NCBI GenBank assembly: GCA_032207245.1 | Contig: CM063502.1 | Coordinates: 139,227,673-139,291,672, forward strand | Reading direction: 5' to 3' | DNA: 64,000 bases | Source of the DNA: Pardosa pseudoannulata | Taxonomy: Eukaryota; Arthropoda; Arachnida; Araneae; Lycosidae | Shown: piece by piece, positions 24,545 to 37,827 of the stretch | Position numbering within the stretch: position 1 is the stretch's first letter | Layout: every line of letters starts with the position of its first letter | Notes under the pieces: generated by a model | Databases searched by the model: none | The model's input: the letters and a program-made list of their open reading frames with translations, nothing else | What the model was told of the DNA's origin: nothing | Translations under genes and position numbers: made by a program

Positions 24545-25839
24545 CTAAAAGAAAGTGTTGCTATTTCAACTTACATGAAGTTTTCTCATTGTATACGCTG
24601 TAATTTAATAGAATACATTTTCTTTGCAATACTTAATTGAACAAATCTAAGTTTATAATGAGAAGACAGTTCTCAATAGTTTGCATGATTATAGTCAAAT
24701 ATTAAGGTATATTTCATTTAATAAATTTAATATATACATAAAAATAATCAAAACAATACATCGTCTTATAACAATAATTGCAGTAAAATATTTGTAATCA
24801 TTTCTTGATTGTACGATATAATTCTACTAACATCGTCACCGTTTTCGGAAGTGTACTGGAAAGCCAATATATATTATTTAAATTATATAAAAATTGGTGA
24901 AAAAAAATTAGCGTTTTTTTAAGTTTAATTAATATATCCTTGTGATTCAGACCCATAAAAAAGGTAGACAGTAACCTTCCTTTCGTTAAGAATTTTAAGG
25001 GTGTAAAATCTCATTGAGATCGGGATTAAACTTCAGACAAAGTTCTGTGACATACAAACCCAGAAGTACTCTTTATATGTAAGATTTTGGTGTTTTTGAC
25101 ATATAATTTTATAGACTATTCATGTAAAAGGCGCTTATCTGCGAAGGTAAAAAATAAAAACTTTTATAGTTACATTAAATTATTATGACTTATCTATATT
25201 ATAACTATCTAAATTATATAAAAGCAAATAAACTTTGCAAAGTTGATATAGACACAAAGTTTATTTTTAAACTTTCAAGGTTGTTCATAGTAATGAGAAG
25301 CAAATAATCAAAATAAAATTACATTTAATATCATTTAAAATGTTCACCTGTGACACCTTTAATCTTTATTGCATGATTATACAAGTTTTTGAAATAGGTT
25401 TCATCGACATTTAAAAATGTACGATGTTCATTGCCACAATCTTTAAATGCATTCTACATGAAAAAATTCCGTAAATTTAACTATTTTGAGCTTTATGACC
25501 AATTTACATTCAAATCAATGTATGATCTTGTGTTATCCAACAGTAAAAACCACTTACCTTTATTCCCATACTGATGTCTGACACTGTACTCTCTTTAGCA
25601 CTGTACTCTGCATTAGTTAGTTTTAATAGCTTAAGAACTTGGGACGCGTTTATTTTTATAATAAAGGAAATGTTTTCTTAGAAAATCCGTACATTAATAA
25701 AGTATGCAAACTTCCTTTAATTTAATTTGGGGTAGTGAAATATCAAGAGCTTCACCCATCCCTCAACAATCGGTGAAATTAAAGTTAGGAATTATAAATT
25801 GATTATAATTATTGAAGGAAAAAATAATGAAAGACTCAC
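24545..25839. other. Intron between E7 and E8 with two exon-like segments
   Basis: Two short minus-strand segments with consensus splice sites lie at about 25342-25455 and 25559-25608. The rest is AT-rich without recognisable features. Confidence 0.4.
25342..25608 (-). other. Candidate pair of exons of unknown function inside the intron
   Basis: The upstream segment ends SDISMGIK at AAG|GTAAGT. The next begins after TTTTTTCATGTAG with NAFKDCGNEHRTFLNVDETY, runs on with FKNLYNHAIKIKGVT and ends at ACAG|GTGAAC in phase 1. The joined frame is open and the sites are good. The FKDCG start faintly recalls ML-domain (NPC2-like) proteins, but no further ML features can be seen. It could be a nested gene, an alternative cassette (its exit phase is compatible with E8), or chance. 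Confidence 0.25.
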
Positions 25840-26022
25840 CTTTATAAAAATTAGGTACTTGATTTTCAAAGAAGATGAGGGTTGGCAGATTAGTTATACC
25901 ATACGCTTCTGACATATTTCGGTCATTGATTTTAACAAGTGGGACTCCAATTTCGTCTGCATGTTCATCAATTTTTTCTAATTCTCCCATGATTTCTTTG
26001 CTTTCTTCATCATCATTGTCAT
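25840..26022 (-). CDS. Exon E7 (A-type)
   Basis: This 183-nt exon has acceptor CTTGCAG and donor AAAG|GTGAGT. The peptide begins DDNDDEESKEIMGELEKID, then VPLVKINDR, SEAYGITNLPTLIFF and NFYKG. The CxxC site is replaced by a wholly acidic stretch (DDEE), the strongest acidic substitution in the array. The run of acidic residues would suit low-affinity calcium binding as in calsequestrin. That is inference from composition only. Confidence 0.88.
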
Positions 26023-27143
26023 CTGCAAGTAAGACATTTTTAAAAAAGTAGTTGCATAATGAAATGTAATTTTCAGTGAGCTTACGAACGTTGTTTCTAA
26101 AATATTGTTTATCATTCCCCGTAAACAAAATTGCTTTATTTGAAAACTTAAATGTATAACAAAGAAATTTTGGTAAAAACTAAAGAGAAAGGAGAAGGGA
26201 TAAAAGGGATGTACATTACTGAACTATAAATAGGAATATTCGAATTGAAATTTTCAAGGGTACAATAGTTATTTCTACTATTTAGTTCAGGTTAAGTGAG
26301 AGATTTAAATTACAACTTTCGCGTATTAAATGGTTAGCAAAGATGCCGAATAATGGCATTAAAGTTAAAGACACTGTGTATTATTGTATAATTTTAAAAC
26401 TAAATTCTAGTTTTGTGCTAACTGATCCTTAATTTACTTTTTATAGATCCTAACCCAAACCCCTTCCACGTGAACTTTTATGTATAAATCAAATATTCTG
26501 ATTATTTAAAGTTCTTGATATTTTTTTCTTTAATTTATTAACAGTTCGCCCTTTTTCTCAAAGCGCGTTTTGTCAATACGTTGTTATATTCACTAATTAT
26601 AGTATAACACTCAAAACAATTAGTTTATAATTTAATTTTATAAGGAATTAATGATTTTAATCTCTGTTAATACCCGTAGTTGTTCAAAACAGACGAAAAT
26701 GGAAAGCTATATTATGCCTCTTCTGTATTTATTGAACTTTTCTTAGAATAAGGATAAATCAGCACAATTTATTCAGAGTTTACAGAAACATTTAGGATAT
26801 ACAGCATTAAATATGGGGATTTTTTTAATTATGCCAATAGAAACAGATACAGCTATCTGATCAGATCAACATTTCGCAGACTTTATAATTGAGTTTCTAG
26901 GAACATTAACCTCTCTGAACTCATCTTTACTGAATCTTAGTCATTGAAGCATCATATATTTGATTTATTATAAAATTTATTGGCTTTCATAAGTTACAGA
27001 TTTTCTTGAATCTATATATTTTTGCTTCCGTATCAGCCGATAAATTTCAATTATAAGATGTAGGAAAAAAGCATGGGTTTATTAAGATTTGAAATGCAAA
27101 AAACTTAGATTTCAATTTATATATATTGATAACATAAACTTAC
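26023..27143. other. Intron between E6 and E7
   Basis: AT-rich sequence. Nothing recognisable on either strand. Confidence 0.6.
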
Positions 27144-27275
27144 AGAACAAGACTGCTAATTCGTGGGTTTTCTTGATCATGTGCTGAAGTACTTTGTCTG
27201 TAACATCTTCTATCTCATCTGATGTTGTTTGTTTAATGAGCCACTCTAAAACTTCAGATTCCTTGGTAAGATCAC
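27144..27275 (-). CDS. Exon E6 (B-type, 44 codons)
   Basis: This 132-nt exon is the standard B form: (G)DLTKESEVLEWLIKQ, TSDEIEDVTDKVL, then ELAVLF before T|GTAAGT. The acceptor is TTTTACAG. It resembles E10 (shared SDEIEDVT and a KxVLxxMIxKT pattern), which suggests a fairly recent duplication of this part of the array. Confidence 0.89.
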
Positions 27276-27988
27276 CTGTAAAATTATAAACGAATGAAAT
27301 GTCTTTATGTAAAACCCAATATCAAAACAAAATTAAAAAATAAAATCTTTCTTAAAGAAACTTCTCGGAATTCATTAGAATGAAAGATTTGTTCACCGTT
27401 ATTAATTTATATGTTAACAAATTAATTCAACATCAGAGATATGTCTATTAGTCGAACATCTATTACTTTAATCTATTACTTATTACTTATTTCAATAAAT
27501 AGTTGTAACATTACGCATTTCAATAAGAACCAAGATCAGTATCCAATGATTTCTTAATGTAGTACTGAAGAGAAAGCTCTTTATTATTTTAAAACAGCTT
27601 TCTGTTGTACGTACTTCCTTCACATTACTAGCAATTGTTCGTATTTAATTTATATGTGCTTTTGTACAAAAGCATTTTTAAAGATATATTTATATTTAAT
27701 AGACTTTATTTTTTGAAAGATATTTTCCTTTATACTAAAATCAAAAGTGAATGCTGACAAATTTTTAAGATTGAGCTGTATTTTGAATTTTCAGTAAATT
27801 ATGAAGGATTAATTTCTTTTATTAAAGAAATTTAACAATTTAGCTATGTGTCCAGATAGGAGGTAGTTTTAATATATTTGATAGGAAGCATAGAATGAAA
27901 GCATAAATATTGCTATAAAAATACTCCCCCTAAATTGAATTTGTTGCATACCATTCAGAATTAAAAGATAATATGCATGAAAAAATAC
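27276..27988. other. Intron between E5 and E6
   Basis: AT-rich. A short TATTACTT-type run occurs near 27480. Nothing else seen. Confidence 0.6.
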
Positions 27989-28171
27989 CTTGGTAAAAGT
28001 TTGGCATCTTGTTTTCAAAATACACTAAGGCAGGCAATTGGTCAATGCCATACTCTGAAACAACTCTGTCATCATCAATTTTTACGAAAGGAAGATTATG
28101 CCTATCGCAATCATCATCTATGTTTTCAAGTTCTTCTAAAATGCGTTGAGATCTTCGGCTTTCAATATCAT
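27989..28171 (-). CDS. Exon E5 (A-type)
   Basis: This 183-nt exon is entered after TTTCAAAG and left at CAAG|GTATTT. The peptide has ESRRSQRILEELENIDDDCD, LPFVKIDDD, SEYGIDQLPALVYF and ends NFYQG. It is close to the consensus for the family. Serine and arginine replace the CxxC residues. A lone cysteine lies after IDDD, and E1 and E9 also have a cysteine close to this point (IDDEC), so it may be structural. Confidence 0.9.
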
Positions 28172-28269
28172 CTTTGAAATAAAACAAAATTATGAAGGTT
28201 AGTTAATTTCATACTTTTAAGCAAAGCGATTTTTACTATTCTCTTTTTACCATTGCAAATAAAACTTAC

Positions 28270-28413
28270 AAAACAAAACCGCAAGGAATGGTGATTGTTC
28301 AATTAACTCATCCAAGGCATTCGCAGACACATCTTCAATTGCATCACTTTCTTCACCAAGGTCTTGGAATTCGAAAAGCCAATTAAGTACTTCTTCTTCG
28401 TTTAACAGGTCTC
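28270..28413 (-). CDS. Exon E4 (B-type, 48 codons)
   Basis: This 144-nt exon is the longest B exon. It starts (G)DLLNEEEVLNWLFEF, contains a four-residue acidic extension (QDLGEESDAIEDV) compared with the common 44-codon form, and ends PFLAVLF before T|GTAAGT. The acceptor is TTTAACAG. It is separated from E5 by only 98 bp, one of the tightest B-A pairs. The extension falls in the loop between the linker helix and the I-E-(E/D)-V segment, the same place where E2, E18 and E20 vary. Confidence 0.87.
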
Positions 28414-28905
28414 CTGTTAAATAAATATCGCTTATTTAATATGACTGTCTAATATATATAATATTTTTTGATTTTGATATTTTAATGAGATATATTTGAA
28501 AATTTTGGATTTATAACAATGCCTATTATTGTTACTTATATTAGATAAAATATCGAACCAACTTTATAAAACTCAAAGGAAGAAACTCTATTTAATTAAT
28601 TAAGCAAAAAAGACTAAAATACTCCATGTCCATTCATTAATGCTTAGTTTTTATTAAAACACAAATATTATAAATGTATTTCTACACACAGGTAAGATAA
28701 AATAATGAGAAATAAACATACACACGAAAACAAATTCCATGCTAAACTCTGCAGTACTAATAAGATGTTACATTACATTTAAATCTGTAATAACCCTTGT
28801 TGTTTCGAAAACAATAAAAAGATTAGAATTGTAATGGAAGTGAAATAAGTCTATATCCTAAACGAGATTTATTTCCTTTTTAATGCAATGTAAACGCTTA
28901 TCTAA

Positions 28906-28975
28906 ATAGTTACATGACAAGTAATGATAAGACCTCTCATATTTTTTCATGATAAGACCTCCGATATTTTTTCGA
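28906..28975. repeat. Short tandem duplication (about 27 bp, two copies)
   Basis: The unit containing ATGATAAGACCTC and ATATTTTTTC occurs twice in a row with one or two differences. Confidence 0.7.
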
Positions 28976-29439
28976 AAGGAATGGAATATCAGGGATTTGG
29001 TTGAACCCTTTTCCGAGGTTACCCTTCCAGAATGAAACTATTTAAAAAATAAGTTCACAAAATCTTGTTAGATCGAAAAAAGGACACGAGCTAATAGAAG
29101 AGCAGTAGTTAAGTTCCGGTTTTGCAGTGAGGTCACTACTCTTAATTTATATCATTGCTTTGTAATAAGTTTTACTCTGAAAGAGAAAATAATTCCGGTA
29201 TGATTTTATGCATTTTCATTTATAGCTTATAAGATAAATTGTTGGTTTTATGTACATTTATAAAAAAAGTCAAATATCTAAATGCTACATAAAATAATAT
29301 GTTAAATATTCATTGATTTTTCACTAATTTATTTGTTCTTAAAATTTAAGAACACATCTTTTTAAACCTTATTGTTATAAATTATTTCTAACTAATCAAT
29401 AATAATCATTAGTTTTTTTTACTGAAATTATTTTTCGAA

Positions 29440-29725
29440 CAAAGCCTTGAGATGGCTTAACTCCACCCACCCCAAACACAATTCATCTATTTTTCGTACG
29501 GAAGACTTCACCTGAATTGGTGCCAGAACATGGAATTGGAGCCCACAAGAATGGGCTTGTGTAATGTTTACAGACGAGTCAAAATATAAACTCTGGTTCT
29601 CGGCACCTTTATGCCAGGAAGGAACAGGAGATCAAAGTATTTTCGGGACAGAGAGTGAAGGAATCATATAGACATATGACGTTAAACAAACGCACGCCAT
29701 TGAATGTGAGTAAATGTTCTGTGAT
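29440..29725 (+). mobile_element. Tc1/mariner transposase fragment
   Basis: A frame at about 29536-29635 reads EWSPQEWACVMFTDESKYKL and goes on WFSAP. VMFTDESKY corresponds to the second catalytic-aspartate region (W-x-x-V-x-F-[ST]-D-E-S) of Tc1 transposases. No inverted repeats were identified, and flanking frames are broken. Confidence 0.75.
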
Positions 29726-30959
29726 TTTTAGCAGATATAGGTGAAGAAATCTTGCAGTTGACTCGCGCAGGATTTTGTATGACGTACTTAGAACTAAGAC
29801 TTCGCATCATTTATGAGAAAGCTAATCTGATTGAAGTTTTACTCCCTCTAAAGTGTTTACCGGTATTTCTCGTTTTAATTCTATCCAATGCAAATTCCTC
29901 TTTATTAATACAATAATCTTTTTTAATGATGCATACATTTCCAGGCTTAATACTAAATCCCAGAAGCAGCAATTTCATTGTTTCAAATTTAATTAATATT
30001 TAATAAAGGAAATGACATACCATTAAGTCACTTGATTTCAAATTACTAACAACTTGATAAATTTCAGAGATGTTTAATATTTATGACTTTAAAAATTTCT
30101 TTCCTTCCTTAGAAATTTATTTACATAATATTTTAGGATTTATTTTAAAATTATTAACTCCGAATTTACAACTAGTTTATTATTGATTTCTCATTTGGCA
30201 GATTGTTCTTACTAAAAAACAATGCTTTGCCATTATAAAGTTAATGAGATTGATATACATTACTTAAAACCGATTACAAACAGCCTCACACGTTGAAATC
30301 ACGAAAGAAACTTTAACTTAAGCCTTTTTTATTTGAAAAAAGTCTAAAGTCTAAAATATAGTTAAATCATATCATACAGTGGCTTTTCTACTGGAAAAGC
30401 AGGACGATGATTCAATGAACATGGAAGTGCAATCTGCTAACATGGATATTTTTAATCTTTCCGAATCAGACTTAAAAGGAAGGTCTTGGTGTAGTTAAAC
30501 CTCATGTTTAAAAAAAATCGATAGTAGCATTCCAAACGTAGCATACTTAGCAAATGTAGCTTGTATCAATTCAATCTGTTAGAAAACGTTCCATGTCTCT
30601 TGTAACTAAAGAGTCTCTTGTAACTAAATTTTAAAACCTCTTGCCTAACTTTTAAGAAATTATATTTTTTAAAGACGAGACTGGTTTTTTTTAGCAAAAT
30701 AGTTTTACATTATTATAATTCAGCAATTTCTGTTGAATTTTCGTATTTTTCGCAGACGATAAACAACAAACAACAAATCAGCCACCTGAGAGCGGTTGAG
30801 GCCTTTCCCCTCGCAAGTTTATTTTATTACACTAACTCTGTTCAAAAACATGAAAAGTTGGCACTAAAGTTTTTAAATTAAACTTTGGTTCCTGTTTTTC
30901 ATCGGGGATCTAGTACACGGTCTAGTTGCATTAATATAATCAACACATGATAAACGACG

Positions 30960-32110
30960 TCAGTGTGAATGACCAATCACAGAATGAATGTGAAAGCACC
31001 AGCAGTGGGTAAAGGATGTCTGAAGGAAGTGGGAAATGACAGAATCAGTGGAATCATGCCGAAACGAATGGATTTAAACGATGTTCGAAAGTATTCATTT
31101 TTATTTCATTGGCTACCAGGCCAAGCGTGTCAACATTTCTGAAACTGCACAGTTTGTGAACTGTTCAAATGTTGACGAAGTGAATGTGTAACGTACATGG
31201 CAAAACAACACTGTCAAGAAGTAGCAATGAAGAAAGTGAATGTACTATTTGCCATAGATAACAGAGGTAAATGACAAATGACGCGATGACATTAGGGGAA
31301 TCAATGAGCAACCATGAAGCAACGAACAGTCCAAATGAACCAAGGAGTTACCACAAGCATATCAAACGACATCTCAGCAGGAGTTGCTATGTATGCCTCC
31401 AGAGTGAACAGTTGGTTACTATACCATTGCTAACAACAAGTATTTGTGAGGGAGGCTGGAATTTGCACTGCAGCAGCACAACTGGATGTCCTTGTGAGTG
31501 ATTAAAGGAGTTTTTCGCCAATGAATCATGTTATATAGTTCATTGGACTGCTGGTCTAACCTGAAACGTCGGTAAAAAAACATGCAAGAATATTTGGACG
31601 TCTTTTAGCCCAAGGAGGCAGCGTAATGATTTAGAATACGTTTTTGGAGAATTTTCTGGACACATTCATAATTGTGGAGAGCACTGTGGATCAAAGTGTA
31701 TATACAACTATTCTGGAGGGTCATGCATCCCTCCCACATGTAGTTTGTTTTTCCTGTGCATGATCGCATTTTATAGCAGGACAATGCCCCTTGTCATACA
31801 ATACTTAAAGTATATACCTGGTGAGCACGGGGGGTGAATTTATTGTGCTTCCAAGTACCCACATTGCCCTGGCTTAAACCCAATCGAGAATCTTTGAGCC
31901 CAACTCATTCGGGTCGTTCGCTCTATGTTCGATCCTCATCAGCAAAATCTCTGGCAATTAGTGAGCTAACTTGAATCCTCATGGTCCTGAATTCTTGTGA
32001 GACTCTGACAGCACCCCACTGACTCTCTTCCTGCTCATTTAGCTAAGCACTGTGGATATTTTGGATTTTTACATGTGTCACAATGATACAATTAAACTTT
32101 GTAATATACC
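30960..32110 (+). mobile_element. Decayed Tc1/mariner-family transposon
   Basis: In order on the plus strand: YQAKRVNISETAQFVNCS (about 31110-31165), typical of the N-terminal helix-turn-helix; a middle part with frameshifts; then RTMPLVIQYL (the DNAPCHT region, about 31780) and PHCPGLNPIENL (about 31862-31897), equal to the SPDLNPIENLW motif before the last catalytic residue. Many stops and shifts show that it is dead. It lies in the intron between E3 and E4. Confidence 0.85.
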
Positions 32111-32334
32111 CCATTGAACATATTGATATAAATATAACGTTTAAAGTCTTATTAGTTTAGTTGTATTCTCTCTTCTAATTAGCTCAAACACATACTCTTT
32201 GATTCTAATAACACAAGTATTACCCTTTTGGCCATATTTCTCCCATTAAATGAAAATTTGATTTAAAACTATACAAAAATTAGAATTTTCTAAAATTTTG
32301 TGAATCATTATTAAACTATCAACATACATGTTTT

Positions 32335-32370
32335 TCAGTTAATATATTGATTCAGTTAATATATTGATAC
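32335..32370. repeat. Tandem 18-bp duplication
   Basis: TTCAGTTAATATATTGA occurs twice in direct succession. Confidence 0.8.
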
Positions 32371-32768
32371 ATAATATTACTTTTAAATCCCCATTTTCTT
32401 AAAAGTAAAGACAGCAATTTTGCATTTTTAACTTTTATCTATTACTATACTGTTTGGGAAATTTAACTGCATATTTATCTAAAATTTTGTGTATCTAGCT
32501 ATTTTTCCCCAAGTTATATTTATCCTGAATGCAGTAAAGCTTCAACGAACAATGTTCATTTTGTATTCCATCATTGAAGCCTTTCCCTATCCAAAAACAG
32601 AAATAGAGATACATTTTGTTAAATAGCTCTGAGTGTTTTACTAAATTATTTGCTTCCGTTAATTACCAAAATTTCATCTTCCTTGCTTGAATAATTGGAA
32701 CGCGCTTCAATTTCAACGCTTATTCTAAAAATAGAGAAATAATTTACTAAGAATGTTAATTTCCTTAC

Positions 32769-32951
32769 CATCATATAAAAGTGGAATCTTTTTCCTGTAA
32801 TATATTAATGCAGGAAGAGTATCCAACCCGTATTCTGCTGCTAAGCTATCATCTGAAATTTTTACGAAACCGATTTGTTTGCCATCAGCTTCATCGTCAA
32901 TATTCTCGAGCTCCTGAAGGATTTTTTCGGAATCTTCGTTATCGTCTTTGT
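32769..32951 (-). CDS. Exon E3 (A-type): thioredoxin-fold core, no cysteines
   Basis: This 183-nt exon follows a 6.7-kb intron after E2. It is entered after TTTAG and left at ATG|GTAAGG. The peptide runs KDDNEDSEKILQELENIDD, IGFVKISDD, AAEYGLDTLPALIYY and ends LLYDG. The active-site cysteines are replaced by acidic residues (NEDS), so it cannot act as a thiol oxidoreductase by itself. The cis-proline position (LPAL) is kept, which supports a folded domain. Confidence 0.88.
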
Positions 32952-35900
32952 CTAAAGGGAAGATAGCAATTGAACTATTAATAAAATGATAAGTCAGTAC
33001 AAACTAAATAATTAAAAAATAACTATTTAAATATTCTGGAATTGTTCTTTTATAAAGGAATATATTTTAGCTTCCTTGCAATCATACTATGTCTTAGCGA
33101 AATATGTAATCCAGAGATACTAACAGCTGCATAGAGATGGAGAAATTTGTGTGGTTTCATAAGTTACATTGAACAAATTTGTGTTTGAAAGCGGATATTA
33201 TTGTGTGACAGTTGTTAACGAGAATGGAAACGAGGACTGTAGTCTGTTCAGAAAAACACTATCTTAATAGACTACTGATATTTTTTATGTATGAATTGTG
33301 GTGCGTTTAGATTTGAATCCCATGTTTTTACATGGACCTTCATATAACTAAATGAGTAGTCCTGTAAGAATAATTTTAATCAGAAAATATGTATAAGGGG
33401 AAGAGTAGCATAATAGAAAACACAATAAATTACGGCTGAAAGGGGGTATTATACTTTTCCTCAATGTTTAAATTGGTTTGTTTGGAGATCTAAGTACAAG
33501 TCTTTGCTGCTCATCGATAAACTTAGAGAAATGATGAATATAAAGATGATGATGAGTTAGAGGATTCGGTGAAATAAGCAAAAATTATTTGAGTCTCCCT
33601 CCTTTTCAGACATAGTTTTTCGCATATTTCATTGTGCATAGTTGTTTTAGTTACGTAACATACTATTTCAATACGTAAAACAGTATAATAAATTGGATAT
33701 TACATGATTCATACTTTCATTTGTACTTTATTTTAATTCATATTTTTCGAAATTTTAAAAAATTAAAGAAACAGTTGTTTTGATATATAGTTACGTTGAT
33801 ATTACATTATTCTAGGAAAGACTAATTTAATCTCAGAACTGAAACGGAATTATCAGCTTGAAGATTTCCAGCTTGTCGGTACATGCATTGCCGTTGTAAA
33901 GAAAAATGGAAATAGTTAATTACTATTGGATTCCTTACTTTATTTTTACTCTGTAATTTCAACATACATTATGAACCTTATATGCTTAAAAATTTAGTAT
34001 ACATGTCTTGTACAGTGGATAAAACAATATCCAAAGTACTTGGTCGTACCGGGATTCTGATTACTTTATAATTGTTTAATTAAATAGTATCAATATTATA
34101 ATGAAGTTTACATGGGTTATTTAGGGTATTTATACATATTACATACAGCATACATATTACATAAATAAAATACTGAAACATTAAAGCTCTGTTTATAATA
34201 CAAACCTTTAATCATTATTTCTTTAAGCATCCAGTAACATTACTACAGCTGAAACAACATTTACGTTTCCAACAGAAGGTCATGGTAACATTTGAGTCAT
34301 GCATCACAAAAACACAGCCATGCTTCATGCTTAAAACAGTTAAAAGTAGTCAATGGATTAGAAATAAAACGAGAGAACAGAAACACACATTTGAAAAATA
34401 CTTTTTAAAATCCCAGAAGGAGAAATAATTTTCATTAAATTTCTAATAATAAAAATCATATGAATCTATTTGGGAGAGTTTTTAAAAATATATATTTCTT
34501 TATTAATATACATTCGTAAATTATATTTTTGAATATAACGCAGAAGTTAATATAATTAGAAAATTAATAAACATAGCCTTTTATTTCGTTTTATTACGCT
34601 TATATCTGTGAATGTGACTGTGTTAGTTTATTTAGTTGAAATATTAAGGACATTAGCACTTCTTTCCTTCAGTAATTGATCACAGCTGACTCTGGATTTT
34701 TGAAATAAACGCCAGCCGCATGTATACCTTTTCATTTATAACACTCTTTTACTTTTTGAAAATTATTGAGCTTACGACTGACCAAACCACTTAAAAAGAC
34801 TCATATTATTTATTATTTATACATTTTACGCTTATACACATGTATACTCTTCGTCTATATAGAGTCAATTGTGGAATATGTTAATAAAGATATACAGGCA
34901 TGTTTTAAGACAGTTATTGGAAGGCAGTCTATATATTTACGGATAGAGAGAGTGATAATGTTTTATATGTACAAATGTTTTATAAATATTTACTGAATGC
35001 ATCTGTCGCTTTGTTCTAATGTTGTCTTATTAAGTATTTTTGTTTCAAAGATATCCTTTAAAACTTATAATTACTTAAATTAATTTCTAACTTCTTGTTC
35101 TATACTATGTACAGTTATCATAAATGTATTACAGTGTAAGTTTTACTATCGTGCAATTCAGAAATGTAGCTTTTTAGGGAGTACTAATCTATATGAACTT
35201 TTAAAAATTAATTCATAAAGTTTATAAAGAGTGTAGGAGTCACTAAAGAATATTTTTAGGACCCAAATCCTTACAACTAATGGTTTAACTTATGTTGCAA
35301 TGATGGCAGTATAAATGGACAGCATGTCTTAGAAAACCCCAAAATATTTTAAGAATACTTTATGACTGATTGTAAGTTATATTATTGAGTATATGATTGA
35401 TCTACGTTTGGTGATTTACTTAAAAAATATATAATATTCTTATTATATTTATATATAATTATATTTTTTCACATTTTTAGCCAAATTAAGAGTCACATTT
35501 ATCATCATTTACATTAAACATGGGGATAATGTTTCAATATTAATTAGTTGTATATTTTCAATAAAACCATTTTGAATAATAAAATTGTTAAACTGAGATA
35601 ATCTCTAATAGGAAAATTTCTCCATTTTATTAAAAGTTATAGGTAGAGACAATTGAAATTTGCTCAAAAGTTTGGTAGACTGTGATGTCATGCCTAACTG
35701 AGCCAGAATATAGGACTCTTTCCAAAATTTAGCCTGTCTTACAAAGTGCGGTAGACTCAAAGAAGTTACTATTTATTATTCACTCAGATTTTGTTACAAA
35801 ATATAATATTAATCTCTACGTTAATGTAACTAAGATGTGATTTTGACATTTTACTGCTCTCAGGCTTTTTAGTAGGAGAACAATTTATTCTAATGAAAAT

Positions 35901-36790
35901 TAAGATTTTAAAGCTCTTATTGTTTGCATACCAATCACCGTAATTCCAGGTTAACCCAAAACTTTGTTGTTAGATTATTTTTAAAGTTCAATATTATGTT
36001 TATTAACTGTTAGTAAACTGCTTATAAGGCTCAGAGATATTCGTAAAAAAATATAAGTGAATAATAAAAGTGATATCTCTTTTTGAATTTTAAATGAAAA
36101 CAGCGAGACAGGAAGCAAAGTGATAAGCAAAACATGATCCATAGCGTCAATTTTTATGCATCTAAGATCTATCAGTGAAAGCTGTTTTCAAACCAATAAG
36201 CATCAGCTCAGACCAGGGAGTTGTCTGGAGGCAATAGAAAATACATTTTATCTATTTTATTATTATTTGATTAAAAAATATTTACCAATATTTATATAAC
36301 AATTGCAATGAAAATTGTGATGATGGTATTGTGAAAACCTTTCTTTTCTTGTGTATTAGATGTTAGTAAATGTATAATCTCTCAAGTATTTTGGTTAACT
36401 AATTGATAATGCCCTGTTGCAGCTAAATATATTGAAGTTATTAAAATAAAGCTTATAACTTATTTGAGTGTGTGTTACGTGACAACTGAATATGATGTCG
36501 AAGCAGTCTCTCAAAAAAGCTAAAATATACTATTTGATAATTATTTATTGTTTAATTATTACCTTTTTGACGTATAGCAAATAAACTTTATAAGTATTTA
36601 TAATGAGTTTTCTATATATATATATATACTACTGCTTTCTACGGATACACTGAGTATGGAAATCTTCATTTTTGATGCCTAGACTATTTAGTTGAAACAA
36701 GACATAGATTAAGAACAAAATCAATGCAAATATTTTACAGTGGACGCAGCTGGAACAAAGTCCTCAGCAATATGTATTTAAATTTACTTG
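32952..36790. other. Upstream-most large intron, part 1
   Basis: Nearly 4 kb of AT-rich sequence on the E3 side of the 6.7-kb intron between E2 and E3. I found no exon of either type and no transposon ends. Confidence 0.55.
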
Positions 36791-36792
36791 AA

Positions 36793-36794
<2 letters not shown>

Positions 36795-36883
<89 letters not shown>

Positions 36884-36887
36884 CATA

Positions 36888-36960
<73 letters not shown>
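36795..36960. repeat. (AT)n(GT)n(AT)n microsatellite
   Basis: About 55 bp AT, 20 bp GT, then about 90 bp mostly AT. It could fold on itself. Four overlapping open frames through it are repeat artefacts. Confidence 0.95.
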
Positions 36961-36962
<2 letters not shown>

Positions 36963-37827
36963 ATGAATGAGCGTATAATAAATTTATGGCAAGTCTCATT
37001 CATGTATATTTGGATAATATTTGATGACTTTGATGAGATTTAAAACAAACAATTGTAGATAAATAAACATAAATTTAATATACATATGGAACAGAAATTT
37101 ATAATATAAATTTGTTAAAAATTAAAAGTAAAAATGTAACTCGTCATTTAAAGGCTAAAACCTGACGGTTGACTATTCTGATAACTTCACATGTCAATGC
37201 CCTTAACATGTTATTCCATGAGATTTTACAAAAGATTTTAAGTATAGTTAAACGTGAAAAAATACTTGAAAAAATTGCATTAAAAAGTTTTCTTTTTTGA
37301 TTTGGTATGATAATTTATACCTTAATTCAGTCACTCTTCTTTCAGAATAAAAAAAGAAAGCATACATAGCAACAACAGACGAATAAAATTTCGAAAGAAT
37401 ATAAATTTTGAAATAAAAATTTATTATTGCATTTTACGTTTCTATTTGTAAGCGATAAAAAGGGAAGAATATTGGTAAATTTCCTCATGACTTTGAAGGT
37501 GCACATTTTTCTTTAAATACAGATTTAACAAAAGTTTTGATATTGCATGAAAAAAGGCAATGTCTTCAGTGCCATTAAAATTTAAGGATTTTCTTATTTT
37601 TCGATTGTTTAGCATATGACACGTTCTTTGTTGGATTTTTGACTAGTCAAGGAACCGATAGACTCTCAACAGTGATGTTTATCTGACAAACAGGATGCTG
37701 TGTAAATGATTGTAAATAGAATGACTTTAAAATATTAGTATTTCATGGGTATACTTTTCATTTAAAGCTATTAATTTAGAGAATTCAGATATAATAAAAA
37801 TTTCCAATGACTCGATGATTTGTTGAT

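Noticed and set aside
27977..28177. Plus-strand open frame antisense to E5
   Set aside because: Shadow of the minus-strand exon, which has family motifs and splice sites.
36764..37043. Four overlapping open frames on both strands
   Set aside because: All run through the AT/GT microsatellite and encode dipeptide repeats.
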